Below are positions 37,755 through 47,100 of a stretch of 64,000 bases of DNA, piece after piece. The notes below the pieces were generated by a model. That model searched no databases. It worked only from the letters and a program-made list of their open reading frames with translations, and was not told the origin of the DNA. The DNA is taken from NCBI RefSeq assembly GCF_001312865.1, contig NZ_BBER01000003.1:186001-250000 (forward strand), in the 5' to 3' direction. The DNA comes from Lacticaseibacillus thailandensis DSM 22698 = JCM 13996 (GTDB lineage Bacteria > Bacillota > Bacilli > Lactobacillales > Lactobacillaceae). Within the stretch, counting starts at the first letter, position 1, and the number at the start of each line of letters is the position of its first letter. The position numbers and the translations under genes are program-made.

Positions 37755-37798
37755 AAAAAAACTAGGTGTAGCCACCAAACTGGCTGCACCTAGTTTTT
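37755..37798 (-). terminator. Terminator of mmuM
   Basis: AAACTAGGTGTAGCCA / TGGCTGCACCTAGTTT, with T runs on both sides. Confidence 0.85.
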
Positions 37799-37821
37799 AA
37801 ATTCAAAGACTAATGTTATTG

Positions 37822-38747
37822 TTATTCCGCTTCGTCAATGGCGACGCGGATGGTGCCGATATCGGTCGGCGTCGTACGGCAACAACCACCGATGATGGCA
37901 GCACCGGCCGTGATCCATTCTGGCACCAGGTCCGTGAAGCTGGCAGCGTGTGGGTTGGTCACCCAACTCTTGGAGCTGGGGTCGTAGGTATCGCCGTTGT
38001 TGGGGTAGACAATCAGTGGCTTTTCCGTGGCGTGACGTAGTACCCGCAACGCTGGGGTGATGGTTTCCATGCTAGTACAGTTGACCCCAATGGCCTCAAT
38101 TTGCGGGTTATCGTTCAGCGCCGCTGCAGCCCGGGCCAACGGTGTACCGTCAGCGAGGTGGTGGGGGTCACTAATACTGAAGGAGACCCAAGCGGTGAGG
38201 TCGGGGAACTCTTGACTGAGTAGCTCGACCAACGCGGTGACCTCGTCGTTGTTTGGTTGGGTCTCAAAGGCAAAGAGGTCGACGCCAGCGGCAGCTAATG
38301 CACGCATCCGCATCAGGTGAAAGTCATGATACTGGGTGTCGCTCAGCTGGTACTTCCCGGTGTACTCGCTCCCGTCGGCCAGAAACGCACCGTAAGGGCC
38401 CACACTACCGGCGACGAGACGCTCATCGCTACGGGTGGCGTGATCACGCGCGGCTTGGGCTAACGCGACGGCTTTGGTGATGAGCTTGCTACTGACCACG
38501 TGGTCGATACCCTGCTGGGCAAAGCCTTGTGGTGTGGCCTGGTAGGTGTCAGTAGTGGCGATGTCGGCACCCGCGGCATAGTAATCCGCGTGTACCGCCT
38601 GGACTGCCTCTGGATCCGTGGTCAACGCTAGCGCGGACCACAAACTATTGTTGGTATCAACACCCCGCCGGTCCAGCTCCGTGCCCATGGCGCCGTCGTC
38701 GACCAGGTAGTGACGTTGATTGAGTAAAGTGGTTAGTGGATTCTGCA
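37822..38747 (-). CDS. mmuM: Homocysteine S-methyltransferase MmuM
   Basis: About 308 residues from ATG 38747, seven bases after GGAGG. Zinc ligands: the Cys of IGVNCTS and the pair in IIGGCCRTTP. DGAMGTELDRRG is the usual N-terminal block. Reaction: S-methylmethionine (or SAM) plus homocysteine gives two methionine. It is divergent from the permease mmuP at 38920, the standard pairing for plant S-methylmethionine use. The gene is intact and has its own terminator. Confidence 0.92.
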
Positions 38748-38919
38748 TAAATACCTCCATGCTTGCATATTCGGCCCACAAAGTGAGATAGTGAATCACA
38801 AGCGCGTTAAAGACATTGTAGCACGCCAGCGGGCACCTGAAAATTATCCGTAGTAATATCGGTGTCATCCCGCTGATGCATTCGGCGTGCAGGCAGTACA
38901 TACACTGGGAGGTAGCAAC

Positions 38920-40323
38920 TTGGCGGCACAGCACGAAACGTTAAAACGCAAAATGGAGTCCCGACACCTACTGATGATCTCACTGGGTGGGGTCATTGGG
39001 ACGGGACTCTTCCTTAGTTCGGGTTACACCATTCATGAAGCGGGGCCAATTGGCACCATTCTCGCCTACGCCATTGGGGCGGTCGTGGTGTATCTGGTCA
39101 TGTTGTGCCTGGGCGAATTATCCGTGGCGATGCCCGAAACTGGTTCGTTTCACGTCTACGCTGACCGTTTTATCGGCCCGGGCACCGGGTTCACGGTGGC
39201 CATCCTCTACTGGCTGACCTGGACGGTAGCATTGGGTTCGGAGTTCACCGCCGCGGGGCTAATGATGCGCAAATGGTTCCCCGATTCACCAACGTGGGTG
39301 TGGAGCCTGCTGTTTATGGTGGTAATTGTGGTGTCCAACGCGCTGTCCGTGCGTTTCTTTGCGGAGACCGAGTTTTGGTTTTCTAGCATCAAAGTCGTGG
39401 CCATCATTGCTTCATCATCCTGGGTGGCCTGGCGATTATCGGGGTCATTCACCTGAACGGTACCCAGCACGCACCGTTACTGCATAACCTGACCAAAGAT
39501 GGGTGGTTCCCCACGGGCTTTAAGGGTGTCTTCACGACGATGTTGACGGTTAACTTTGCTTTTTCTGGGACCGAACTGATCGGTGTCACCGCCGGGGAGA
39601 CGAAGGACCCGGCCCACAATATCCCCCAAGCCATTCGGACCACACTCTTGCGGCTGGTAATTTTTTTTCATCGGCAGTATCTTCGTGATGGCCGCACTGA
39701 TTCCGTGGCAGCATGCGGGGGTCAACCAGAGTCCCTTCGTGCTGGTCTTCAACCAGATTGGGCTACCATTTGCTGGTGACCTGATGAACTTCGTGGTGTT
39801 GACCGCGATTCTATCGGCGGCCAACTCTGGTTTGTACGCGTCGACGCGCATGCTGTGGTCGCTAGCCCATGAGGGTATGATCAGCCGCCGCTTTGCGCAT
39901 ACCAGTCGCCGCGGTGTACCGCTACTGGCACTAGCCGTCAGCATGATCGGTGGGATCCTGGCTCTCACGTCCAGCGTTGTGGCGGCGGACACCGTCTACC
40001 TGGTCCTCGTGTCGGTATCAGGACTGGCAGTCGTCATCGTCTGGATGGCCATTGCGCTCTCCGAAATCAACTTCCGGCGGCAGTGGCTGGCCCAGGGCCA
40101 CACGGTCAGTGAGCTCCAATTCCGCACACCGGGCTACCCGGTGGTGCCGTGGGCCGCGTTGATCATGAGCTTGCTGTCGTGCGTGCTGATTATCTTTGAC
40201 CCTAATCAGCGTAGTAGTCTGTTTTACATGTTGCCATTTATCGCACTTTGTTACGGTTTCTATTACGGCCGCGAGGCGTGGCGGCGGCACCGTGGCAGTA
40301 AATTTTCACGTTCCCAGCATTAA
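38920..40323 (+). CDS. mmuP: S-methylmethionine/amino acid permease MmuP (two frameshifts as read)
   Basis: About 467 residues, APC superfamily, 12 helices. TTG 38920 follows GGGAGG and leads to [28 protein letters not shown], the amino acid permease signature. Breaks occur near 39405 (after VVAIIA) and in a run of eight T at 39661; corrections give [16 protein letters not shown]. The end is [13 protein letters not shown]. Divergent from mmuM; the name rests on that context, and a general amino acid permease is the alternative. Confidence 0.82.
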
Positions 40324-40360
40324 TTCTGTGCGTTAAATTAAAGAAAGGTTGTAAAATGTG

Positions 40361-40389
40361 TTGACAAATATGGCTATCGCTAATAAGAT
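40361..40389 (+). promoter_or_regulatory. Promoter of the liv leader/operon
   Basis: TTGACA (40361-40366), 17-nt spacer, TAAGAT (40384-40389). Confidence 0.85.
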
Positions 40390-40398
40390 AGCCATATT
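40367..40398. promoter_or_regulatory. Inverted repeat embedded in the liv promoter
   Basis: AATATGGCTATC-gctaataa-GATAGCCATATT: perfect 12-base arms that fill the spacer and overlap the -10. It is placed as a repressor operator; no matching regulator is encoded in the window. Because it lies at or before the start point it is unlikely to act as an RNA hairpin. Confidence 0.7.
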
Positions 40399-40427
40399 GA
40401 ATCGGTAGCGCGAAAGGAGGAATCGCC

Positions 40428-40499
40428 ATGATTATTACTAACGGTACAACATCCGTGACGATGCCTGCTTTTGCGTTGCTAGCCTTGTTGTTGAGGTAA
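40428..40499 (+). CDS. Leader peptide of the liv operon (23 residues, Ile/Leu-containing)
   Basis: ATG 40428, preceded by AAAGGAGG at 40413-40420, opens a 24-codon reading frame ending TAA at 40499. The peptide starts with Met-Ile-Ile and ends ALLALLLR, i.e. five leucines in the last seven residues. Leu codons are mostly TTG with one CTA. It lies between a strong promoter and a strong terminator (40573-40623), upstream of livJ. Such a peptide is the classical sensor of ribosome-mediated attenuation: slow translation of the leucines when leucyl-tRNA is scarce would prevent the terminator forming. That mechanism is inference. Confidence 0.7.
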   Translation: MIITNGTTSVTMPAFALLALLLR

Positions 40500-40572
40500 A
40501 GGACCCGGTTACGGCGATAGGCCGTCAATTGAGCCTTATTCACTTTGGCAATGGGGCTCATCCGGTAAGTTA

Positions 40573-40623
40573 ACGGTGGACCCTGATGTAGCAGTTGCTG
40601 CATGAAGGTCCACCGTTTTTTTT
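40573..40623 (+). terminator. Attenuator terminator of the liv operon
   Basis: AACGGTGGACC (40573-40582) pairs with GGTCCACCGTT (40607-40617), with an inner TGTAGCA / TGCTGCA stem, followed by eight T. Between the leader peptide and it lie GAGCC / GGCTC and ACGGC / GCCGT stems that could take part in alternative folding. Confidence 0.8.
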
Positions 40624-40705
40624 GCGGGATGGATGCGCACATAGGTTGCTGTGGTTGGTTTTACACATATTGAGTGTGGGAATAGATTAGAAGGAGATTA
40701 GGACG

Positions 40706-41896
40706 ATGAAGAAAACTTTCAAACGTATCGCACTGGGATTTGCCGCCGCGGCCATGGTGACCATCATGGCAGGCTGTTCCAGTTCCGCGAAGGCCAAAGG
40801 CAATAGTGCCAGTGGCAACACCATTAAAGTGGGGGTCAACATGGAACTTTCTGGTTCGACGGCTGGTTATGGTGAGCAGGAAAAGAAGGGGATCGAGCTG
40901 GCCTTTGAGAAGATCAACAAGGCTGGTGGCGTTAAGGTCAAGGGCAAGAAGATGAAGCTCAAGCCGGTTTACCGTGACAACAAGTCATCGACCACCAGTG
41001 CCGCTTCCGTTGCCGCCCAGTTGGTGAACAACGACAAAGTGGTGGCAGTGGTCGGGCCGGCCACGACCAACGATTCGACGGCGGCCATTCCGAACGTGAC
41101 TAAGGCGTCCGTACCGATGATCACACCATCCGCTACGGATGCTGGCTACACGCTACAGAAGAACGGCAAGGTCCAGCCATACGCATTCCGCGCTTGCTTC
41201 ACGGACAGTTTCCAAGCGACGGCAGCTGCTAAATTTGCCTACAACACGCTGAAGGTGAAGAAGGTTGCCATCTTGGCTGACAACGCCAGTGACTATGGCA
41301 CCGGCCTGACCAAGGCCTTTAAGAAGACCTTCAAGGGCGACGTGGTCTCCACCCAGTACTTCCAGGCGGGTGACAAGGACTTCAACGCTACGCTGACCAG
41401 CCTGAAGAACAAGAAGTTTGACGCTCTGTACGTTCCGGGCTACTACTCTGAAGTTGGCCTGATCATCAAGCAGGCACGGCAGATGGGCATCAAGACGCCA
41501 ATTATTGGGGCTGACGGTATGGGTGACCCGTCGCTGCCCAAGATCGCTGGTAGCAATAACGCCACGAACGTTTACTACAGCACGCCATTCTCCACTAAGT
41601 CCGCTGACACGAACACGACCGTCAAGAACTTCATGGCTGATTACAAGCAGAAGTTCAACGCCGAAGCCCCAACGTTCTCCGCACTGGCTTACGACTCGGT
41701 CTACATGGTCAAAGCTGCCATTGAAAAGGCCAACTCGACGAACTCCGTCGATATCGCCAAGGCACTGGGCAAGCTGAAGAACATGAAGGGTGTCACCGGG
41801 ACAATGAGTATTGACAGTAAGCACAACCCTGAAAAGACGGTTTCCATTGAGCAGATGACCAATGGGCAGATCGTGAAGGCCTACTCCGTTAAGTAG
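40706..41896 (+). CDS. livJ: Branched-chain amino acid ABC transporter substrate-binding lipoprotein
   Basis: 396 residues from ATG 40706 after GAAGGAG. Signal peptide with lipobox IMAGCSS (Cys near residue 24) shows a lipoprotein. The periplasmic-binding fold type I domain contains KVGVNMELSGSTAGYG and GPATTNDSTAAIPNV, typical for LivJ-type proteins that bind Leu, Ile and Val. Codon use is biased, as for high expression, and the gene is intact. It is separated from livH by 170 bp, with a weak hairpin-like GC-rich stretch that could lower downstream transcription. Confidence 0.92.
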   Translation: MKKTFKRIALGFAAAAMVTIMAGCSSSAKAKGNSASGNTIKVGVNMELSGSTAGYGEQEKKGIELAFEKINKAGGVKVKGKKMKLKPVYRDNKSSTTSAASVAAQLVNNDKVVAVVGPATTNDSTAAIPNVTKASVPMITPSATDAGYTLQKNGKVQPYAFRACFTDSFQATAAAKFAYNTLKVKKVAILADNASDYGTGLTKAFKKTFKGDVVSTQYFQAGDKDFNATLTSLKNKKFDALYVPGYYSEVGLIIKQARQMGIKTPIIGADGMGDPSLPKIAGSNNATNVYYSTPFSTKSADTNTTVKNFMADYKQKFNAEAPTFSALAYDSVYMVKAAIEKANSTNSVDIAKALGKLKNMKGVTGTMSIDSKHNPEKTVSIEQMTNGQIVKAYSVK

Positions 41897-42066
41897 TAGC
41901 GCCCGACACAACACGCAGTATCGGTGGTCCCGGGCGGGAATCGACGGTGTCGGTTTCGGCTCGGGACTGCTTATACGTTCGTGTAGTTAATCACGTGTGG
42001 GCGTGGTGTCCTGCGCATACAGCGCGGCGGCAGCCACCCAGGTAGCAATCACGAGGAGGTTTGATT

Positions 42067-42942
42067 GTGCACACAGTCATGCAACAATTAATCAACGGTA
42101 TTTCGCTGGGCAGTATTTACGCGCTGTTGGCGTTAGGCTACACGATGGTCTACGGGATCATCAAACTACTCAACTTTGCGCATGGTGATGTGTACATGTT
42201 GGGGGCGTTTTGGGGCTACTATGTCATTAACTATTGGCACTTTAACTTTATCTTTGCCTCATCTCCACCATGGCTATTACCGCATTGGTGGGGGTCATCA
42301 TCGAGTTTCTGGCGTACCGGCCACTACGGCACGCGCCGCGTGTGGCGGCGCTGATTACCGCCATCGGGGTGTCGTACTTCCTGGAAAACGGGATGTCCTA
42401 CCTGTATGGCGCGAGTGCCCGTAACTTCCCCCAGGTAATCAAGCAACATAGTTACCACGTGGCGGGGATCACCATTTCCAACATTCAACTCATTATTTTG
42501 GGTACCGCCATTTTCCTGATGGTCGCTCTGCAGTTGGTCATCAAACAGACCAAGATGGGCAAGGCCATGCGGGCCGTGGCCAACGACCCGGACGCGGCGC
42601 AGTTAGTGGGCATCAACCCGAACCACGTGATCTCCTTCACCTTTGCCATTGGTTCTGCTGGCGGGTGCTGGTGGGGTGCTCATTGGCCTCTACTACAATT
42701 CTATTGACCCGCTCATGGGCATGACGCCCGGGATCAAAGCCTTTGTGGCGGCGGTGGTTGGCGGCATTGGGTCCATCCCCGGTGCGTCCATCGGTGGCTT
42801 TCTTATCGGCATCCTGGAAACGGCCACGCAGGCGGTGGGCCTGTCCGCATACAAGGACGCAGCGGTGTACGTGGTACTGATCATCATCCTGCTGGTCATG
42901 CCGTCAGGAATATTCGGGAAGAACAAGAAGGAAAAGGTTTAG
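42067..42942 (+). CDS. livH: Branched-chain amino acid ABC transporter permease LivH (two frameshifts as read)
   Basis: About 291 residues. GTG 42067 lies seven bases after GAGGAGG; the TTG at 42061 is too near. First frame: QLINGISLGSIYALLALGYTMVYGIIKLLNFAHGD, the LivH signature. Breaks near 42258 and 42660 separate MAITALVGVIIEFLAYRPLR and the third part LLAGAGGVLIGLYYNSI, which includes FVAAVVGGIGSIPGA. Eight or so helices. Forms the membrane channel with LivM. Confidence 0.88.
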
Positions 42943-42951
42943 GGGGACACT

Positions 42952-43904
42952 ATGCAAAGAAATATCAAAGCAAATGCGATTTGGCTATTAATAATGGTCG
43001 CCGGCTTTGCCTCATCGATGCGTGTGAGTTCGCCGGCCTGATCAACACCTTCATTGAAAACGCATTGGTAACCATCGGCATCAACGTCATCCTCGCGACG
43101 GGGCTGAACTTGATCATCGGTTTTACCGGCCAGTTCAGCCTGGGCCACGCCGGGTTTATGGCCATTGGGGCATACGCCACCGGAATCATCACTGAGTACG
43201 CCACGACGGCCGTGGGCTTTTGGCTGTCGGTCGTCGTGGGGGTGGTGATTGCTATTATTGCGGCCATCATCATCGGGGTACCGACGCTCCGGCTACGGGG
43301 TGACTACCTGGCCATTGCCACGATGGGGGCGTCCGAGATTATCCGCGTTGTCATTAACAACCTCAAAATTACCAACGGCCCCTCAGGTATTTTCAACATT
43401 CCGATGTACGCGACCTGGCCGGTTGTGTACGTGGTGATGTGTATCGTGGTCATCATGACCGTTAATTTCATCCATGCACGCTCCGGACGGGCAGTGATGT
43501 CCGTGCGGGAAGATGACATCGCAGCCGAAGCGGTGGGACTGAACACGACCAAGTGGAAGCTATCCACGTTCGTCTTTGGCGCGGCCACGGCGGCGGTGGC
43601 GGGCTCACTGCACGCTAGCTATATCCAAATGATTGCCCCCAGTGACTTTGGTATCATGAACACCATCGCTATCCTCATCATCGTGGTGCTCGGTGGCATT
43701 GGTAGTATGACCGGGACCGTCGTGGCGGCCGTGGTGCTCGGCGTGATCGATACCGTGCTCCAGAACTTTGGTACGCTGCGGATGGTTATTTACGCGTTGG
43801 CACTGATTCTGCTGATGGTCTTCAAGCCATCCGGTCTGTTGGGACGGCACGAGTTGACGTTCCGCTGGGTTGGTAAGAAACGGAAGGCGGGAGGTGCCGA
43901 ATGA
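42952..43904 (+). CDS. livM: Branched-chain amino acid ABC transporter permease LivM (frameshifted as read)
   Basis: About 317 residues. ATG 42952, ten bases after the livH stop and preceded by AGGGGG, gives MQRNIKANAIWLLIMVAGFA; a break near 43010 joins it to LIDACEFAGLINTFIENALV. Family blocks are NLIIGFTGQFSLGHAGFMAIGAY and LRLRGDYLAIATMGASEI. It ends with a four-base overlap (ATGA) with livG, showing coupling. Confidence 0.88.
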
Positions 43905-44685
43905 GTACGATTCTGGAATTACAGCACGTCAGTGAAGTCTTTGGCGGCCTGACCGCAGTGGACAACGTGTCGTTCGACGTTGAGCGGGGGGCGCTGGTTG
44001 CGTTGATTGGCCCCAACGGTGCGGGCAAAACCACCCTGTTTAACGCCATCACCAGCGTGGTACCGCCCACTAGTGGACAGGTGTTGCTCCATACCCAGGA
44101 GGGAACGGTGGAGCTGAACAAGTTGCCCGCGTACAAAGTGGCTAAGTTGGGCCTGTCGCGAACGTTCCAAAACATCCGGTTGTTTGCCGACATGAGCGTC
44201 CGCGACAACGTGGCCGTGGGTATGACCACGAGTTACCGCGAAAGTTTTGTGGCGACCATGCTGCGGCTCCCGTCATTTTACAAGCAGGAGGCGGAGGTAC
44301 GGGCCCGGGCCGATGCCTTACTGGCCGACTTTGACCTGACACCGTTTGCGGACACCGGTGCGGGTAACCTACCATATGGTGAGCAACGGCGCGTGGAAAT
44401 CGTGCGTGCATTGGCGACGAAGCCCAGATCATCTTCCTGGATGAACCGGCGGCGGGGATGAACCCCGAGGAAACGGCCGACTTGATGCGGCTGATTCGCA
44501 AGCTGCAGTCGGACTATGGCGTAACCGTAGTGCTGATCGAACACGACATGTCGCTCGTGATGAATCTGGCGCAACGCATCTTTGTGCTTGACCACGGGAA
44601 GTTGATTGCCGCGGGGACACCGGACGAAATTAAGGCCAACGAAGCGGTGGTCACGGCGTACTTAGGGGGTGGCGTCCATGCTTAA
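43901..44685 (+). CDS. livG: Branched-chain amino acid ABC transporter ATP-binding protein LivG (frameshifted as read)
   Basis: About 261 residues from ATG 43901. Walker A GPNGAGKTT, signature LPYGEQRRVEI (the LivG variant), Walker B IIFLDEPAAGMNP after correcting a break near 44425, and the switch His in LIEHDM. It ends inside the start of livF (8-base overlap). Supplies ATP-driven energy with LivF. Confidence 0.9.
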
Positions 44686-45382
44686 AGTTGAACACCTGAT
44701 GGTCAATTACGGCGCCATCAAGGCCGTCAAGGATGTTAGCTTTGAAGTTCACACCGGCGAAGTTGTCACGCTGATCGGCGCAAACGGTGCGGGCAAGAGT
44801 ACCATCCTCAAGACCATTTCGGGAATCATGCGTGCCAAAGCCGGCACGGTCACGTACGAGGACCGGGTCATCAACATGTTGAGTGCATCGCGGATCGTGC
44901 AGTTGGGTATTTCCCAAGTGCCGGAGGGACGGCACGTGTTTGAGGGCCTCAGCGTCCTGGAGAATCTCCAACTCGGGGCGTTTACGCAACCGCGGGGATT
45001 TGACGTGTCGACCGCCCTGGACGAGGTCTTTGCCCAGTTCCCCGTCCTGGCAGAACGGCGTAAGCAGGATGCTGCCACTTTGTCCGGAGGCGAACAGCAA
45101 ATGTTAGCGATGGGTCGGGCGTTAATGGCTAAGCCCAAGTTGCTGTTACTGGACGAACCGTCGATGGGGCTGTCACCCATCTACATCCAGAAAGTCTTTG
45201 ACATCATCAAGACCATTCACGCCCAGGGGACGACCGTCCTGTTGATCGAGCAGAACGCCACCCAGGCACTCAGCATCGCCGATCGCGGTTATGTACTGGC
45301 CAGCGGTGAGGTGAAGATGACTGGGACCGGCGCCGAGCTATTGGCCAACAAGCAGGTCCAGTCAACGTACTTGGGCGGTTGA
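44678..45382 (+). CDS. livF: Branched-chain amino acid ABC transporter ATP-binding protein LivF
   Basis: 234 residues, intact, ATG 44678 after GGGGGTGG. Walker A GANGAGKST, signature LSGGEQQM, Walker B LLLLDEPSMGLSP, and LIEQNA in place of the switch His, all typical of LivF. Last gene of livJHMGF; the terminator follows at 45475. Confidence 0.92.
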   Translation: MLKVEHLMVNYGAIKAVKDVSFEVHTGEVVTLIGANGAGKSTILKTISGIMRAKAGTVTYEDRVINMLSASRIVQLGISQVPEGRHVFEGLSVLENLQLGAFTQPRGFDVSTALDEVFAQFPVLAERRKQDAATLSGGEQQMLAMGRALMAKPKLLLLDEPSMGLSPIYIQKVFDIIKTIHAQGTTVLLIEQNATQALSIADRGYVLASGEVKMTGTGAELLANKQVQSTYLGG

Positions 45383-45474
45383 TCAGCGGGGAATGCTAGG
45401 AGTAAGTCACAAGGCGGTGACGTAACACGGTGCCACTACGCGTTCAGGGGGGACAACATCGCCATATATACCAA

Positions 45475-45525
45475 ACATGGGTCCGCGCAAATCCCTAACT
45501 AAGGGTTTGCGCGGACCCATGTTTT
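45475..45525 (+). terminator. Terminator of the liv operon
   Basis: A 22-bp stem from ACATGGGTCCGCGC... to ...GCGCGGACCCATGT with loop AACT, followed by TTTTA. The rest of 45383-45655 shows no gene. Confidence 0.9.
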
Positions 45526-45655
45526 ACGTGTTGGTAACCTACTGGAATACTAGCGCGGTTGCGCTTTCAGTGGTGACTGCTTTATCATGGTGGCGTTGGA
45601 GTAACGGTATGCGGCTGGCCTGTGCGCCCAACCGCGCGAGAGAGGAGTTTTCCAG

Positions 45656-46441
45656 ATGGCAACGATTGAACGGGACGTGGAGTATGATGCGCAGCGACAC
45701 CTGATGACGGATATTTACCCGGCCACCAGCGCGCAGACCCGAGGCACCATTCTGCTGCTTCATGGTGGTGGCTGGTTTCGCGGTGATAAGGCCAAAGAGG
45801 CGCAGCCAGCCGGCAAGTTAGCCACCGCGGGCTACCAAGTTGTAGTGCCCAATTTTCGGTTAGCTCCGGCCAACCATTACCCCGCGCCACTGGTGGATAT
45901 GGATACGTTGGTTAGTTGGCTACGTACCAGTGGCCGGTTGACCGACTTTGTCGCCGTAGTGGGCGCCTCCAGCGGCGGCAATATGTCTGTGGAAGTTGGT
46001 TTGAAGTATGGCTGGCCGACGGTGTCGCTGTCGGGCATTCTCAACATTGAGGAGTGGCTCCAGGAGCACCCGCACGTCGTGGGTTCGTTGGACCACCAGG
46101 CACCCGCGAATGCGGACACGACAGCCATTGACCAGGATGGTCAAGACGACGAGTTTTACAAGGGCTTTATTGAGCAGTACTTTGCGACGAATCAGGATTA
46201 CCACGCCGGCACGCCCTACCACCACGTAACGGCACAGGCGGGACCCATGTATCTGGCCAATTCGATGAACGAGTTTGTGCCCAACGATGGGGTGTTGCGG
46301 TTGGCCACGGCGCTGGTGGCCCAACAAGTGCCGGTGACGGTTCGATTTTTGCCGGGGACGCGGCATGGTGAGGCGTACTTAGGCGACGTATGGTCAGACG
46401 TGCTGGCGTTCATTCAGCGCGCCGAGAGCCAGCAAGGGTGA
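45656..46441 (+). CDS. Alpha/beta hydrolase (hormone-sensitive-lipase-type esterase)
   Basis: 261 residues, intact, from ATG 45656 after GAGAGGAG. LLLHGGGWFRGDK provides the HGGG oxyanion hole and VVGASSGGNMS the nucleophile Ser. The catalytic His is in PGTRHGEAY and the acid probably in MNEFVPND. No signal peptide, so cytoplasmic. Likely a carboxylesterase for short-chain or aromatic esters; a link to tannin esters would be speculation. Confidence 0.82.
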   Translation: MATIERDVEYDAQRHLMTDIYPATSAQTRGTILLLHGGGWFRGDKAKEAQPAGKLATAGYQVVVPNFRLAPANHYPAPLVDMDTLVSWLRTSGRLTDFVAVVGASSGGNMSVEVGLKYGWPTVSLSGILNIEEWLQEHPHVVGSLDHQAPANADTTAIDQDGQDDEFYKGFIEQYFATNQDYHAGTPYHHVTAQAGPMYLANSMNEFVPNDGVLRLATALVAQQVPVTVRFLPGTRHGEAYLGDVWSDVLAFIQRAESQQG

Positions 46442-46511
46442 CGCGCTCTAGCGGTTGGCGTCGTGAAAGTGGCGCTGCGCACGGGGTGGCCATACTGAAG
46501 GTGTTAAAATA

Positions 46512-46546
46512 AAGGTGGGCGCGCTGGGGCGACCCACCTTTTTTTA
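46512..46546 (+). terminator. Terminator of the esterase gene
   Basis: AAGGTGGG / CCCACCTT stem with T run. Confidence 0.7.
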
Positions 46547-46665
46547 GGGGACGAGTCTCCAGCGCCCAGAAACTGGAGTTGTAACGGACTGTGCCAGTAC
46601 CAGACTGGCGCTTTTAATTCAATAACGCCGTACAAAAAAATAATATAACAAAGAGGTTAACAATC

Positions 46666-47061
46666 ATGGTAGCTTACAAAACGGGATTAATTCGGACGGC
46701 TGACCTGAAGCAGATCATTCAAGAATCAGGGTTACAGCGGCGTACCGACGATGAACACCGGCTGACGGGGATGATCGAAAATGCTGATGTGCTGATTAGT
46801 GCCTGGGACGATAAACGCCCGGTTGGCTTTGTCCGGGCCCTGACGGATTATGCCGACGTAATTTATGTGGCTGACCTGGCGGTTGTGAAAGATTACGAGC
46901 GGCAGGGCATTGGTCGGCACCTGGTGGACCTAGTGATTCAAGCTGTAGGGGCGGATAAAAACGTGGTCCTGGTGGCGTCACCAGGGGCAGCCGACTATTA
47001 TAGCCACTTGGGCTTCACCCGTAACGACCGGGGTTACGTCCGGTTGGGCGAGCAGTCATAA
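46666..47061 (+). CDS. GNAT-family acetyltransferase
   Basis: 131 residues from ATG 46666. DLAVVKDYERQGIGRHLVD is the acetyl-CoA-binding motif A (RxxGxG/A), preceded by a strand VIYVADLAV, and YYSHLGF is the conserved C-terminal part. Resembles small YhfO/ElaA-type N-acetyltransferases of unknown substrate. Runs into the FAD/NAD(P)-binding gene 40 bp later and may be cotranscribed with it. Confidence 0.82.
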   Translation: MVAYKTGLIRTADLKQIIQESGLQRRTDDEHRLTGMIENADVLISAWDDKRPVGFVRALTDYADVIYVADLAVVKDYERQGIGRHLVDLVIQAVGADKNVVLVASPGAADYYSHLGFTRNDRGYVRLGEQS

Positions 47062-47100
47062 GTCGTCGCAGTGTACCACCAGCTGAAGGGAGTGGAGACT

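Noticed and set aside
40238-40642. 134-codon minus-strand frame across the liv leader
   Set aside because: It overlaps the end of mmuP and the whole leader with promoter, leader peptide and terminator on the plus strand; no ribosome site of its own.
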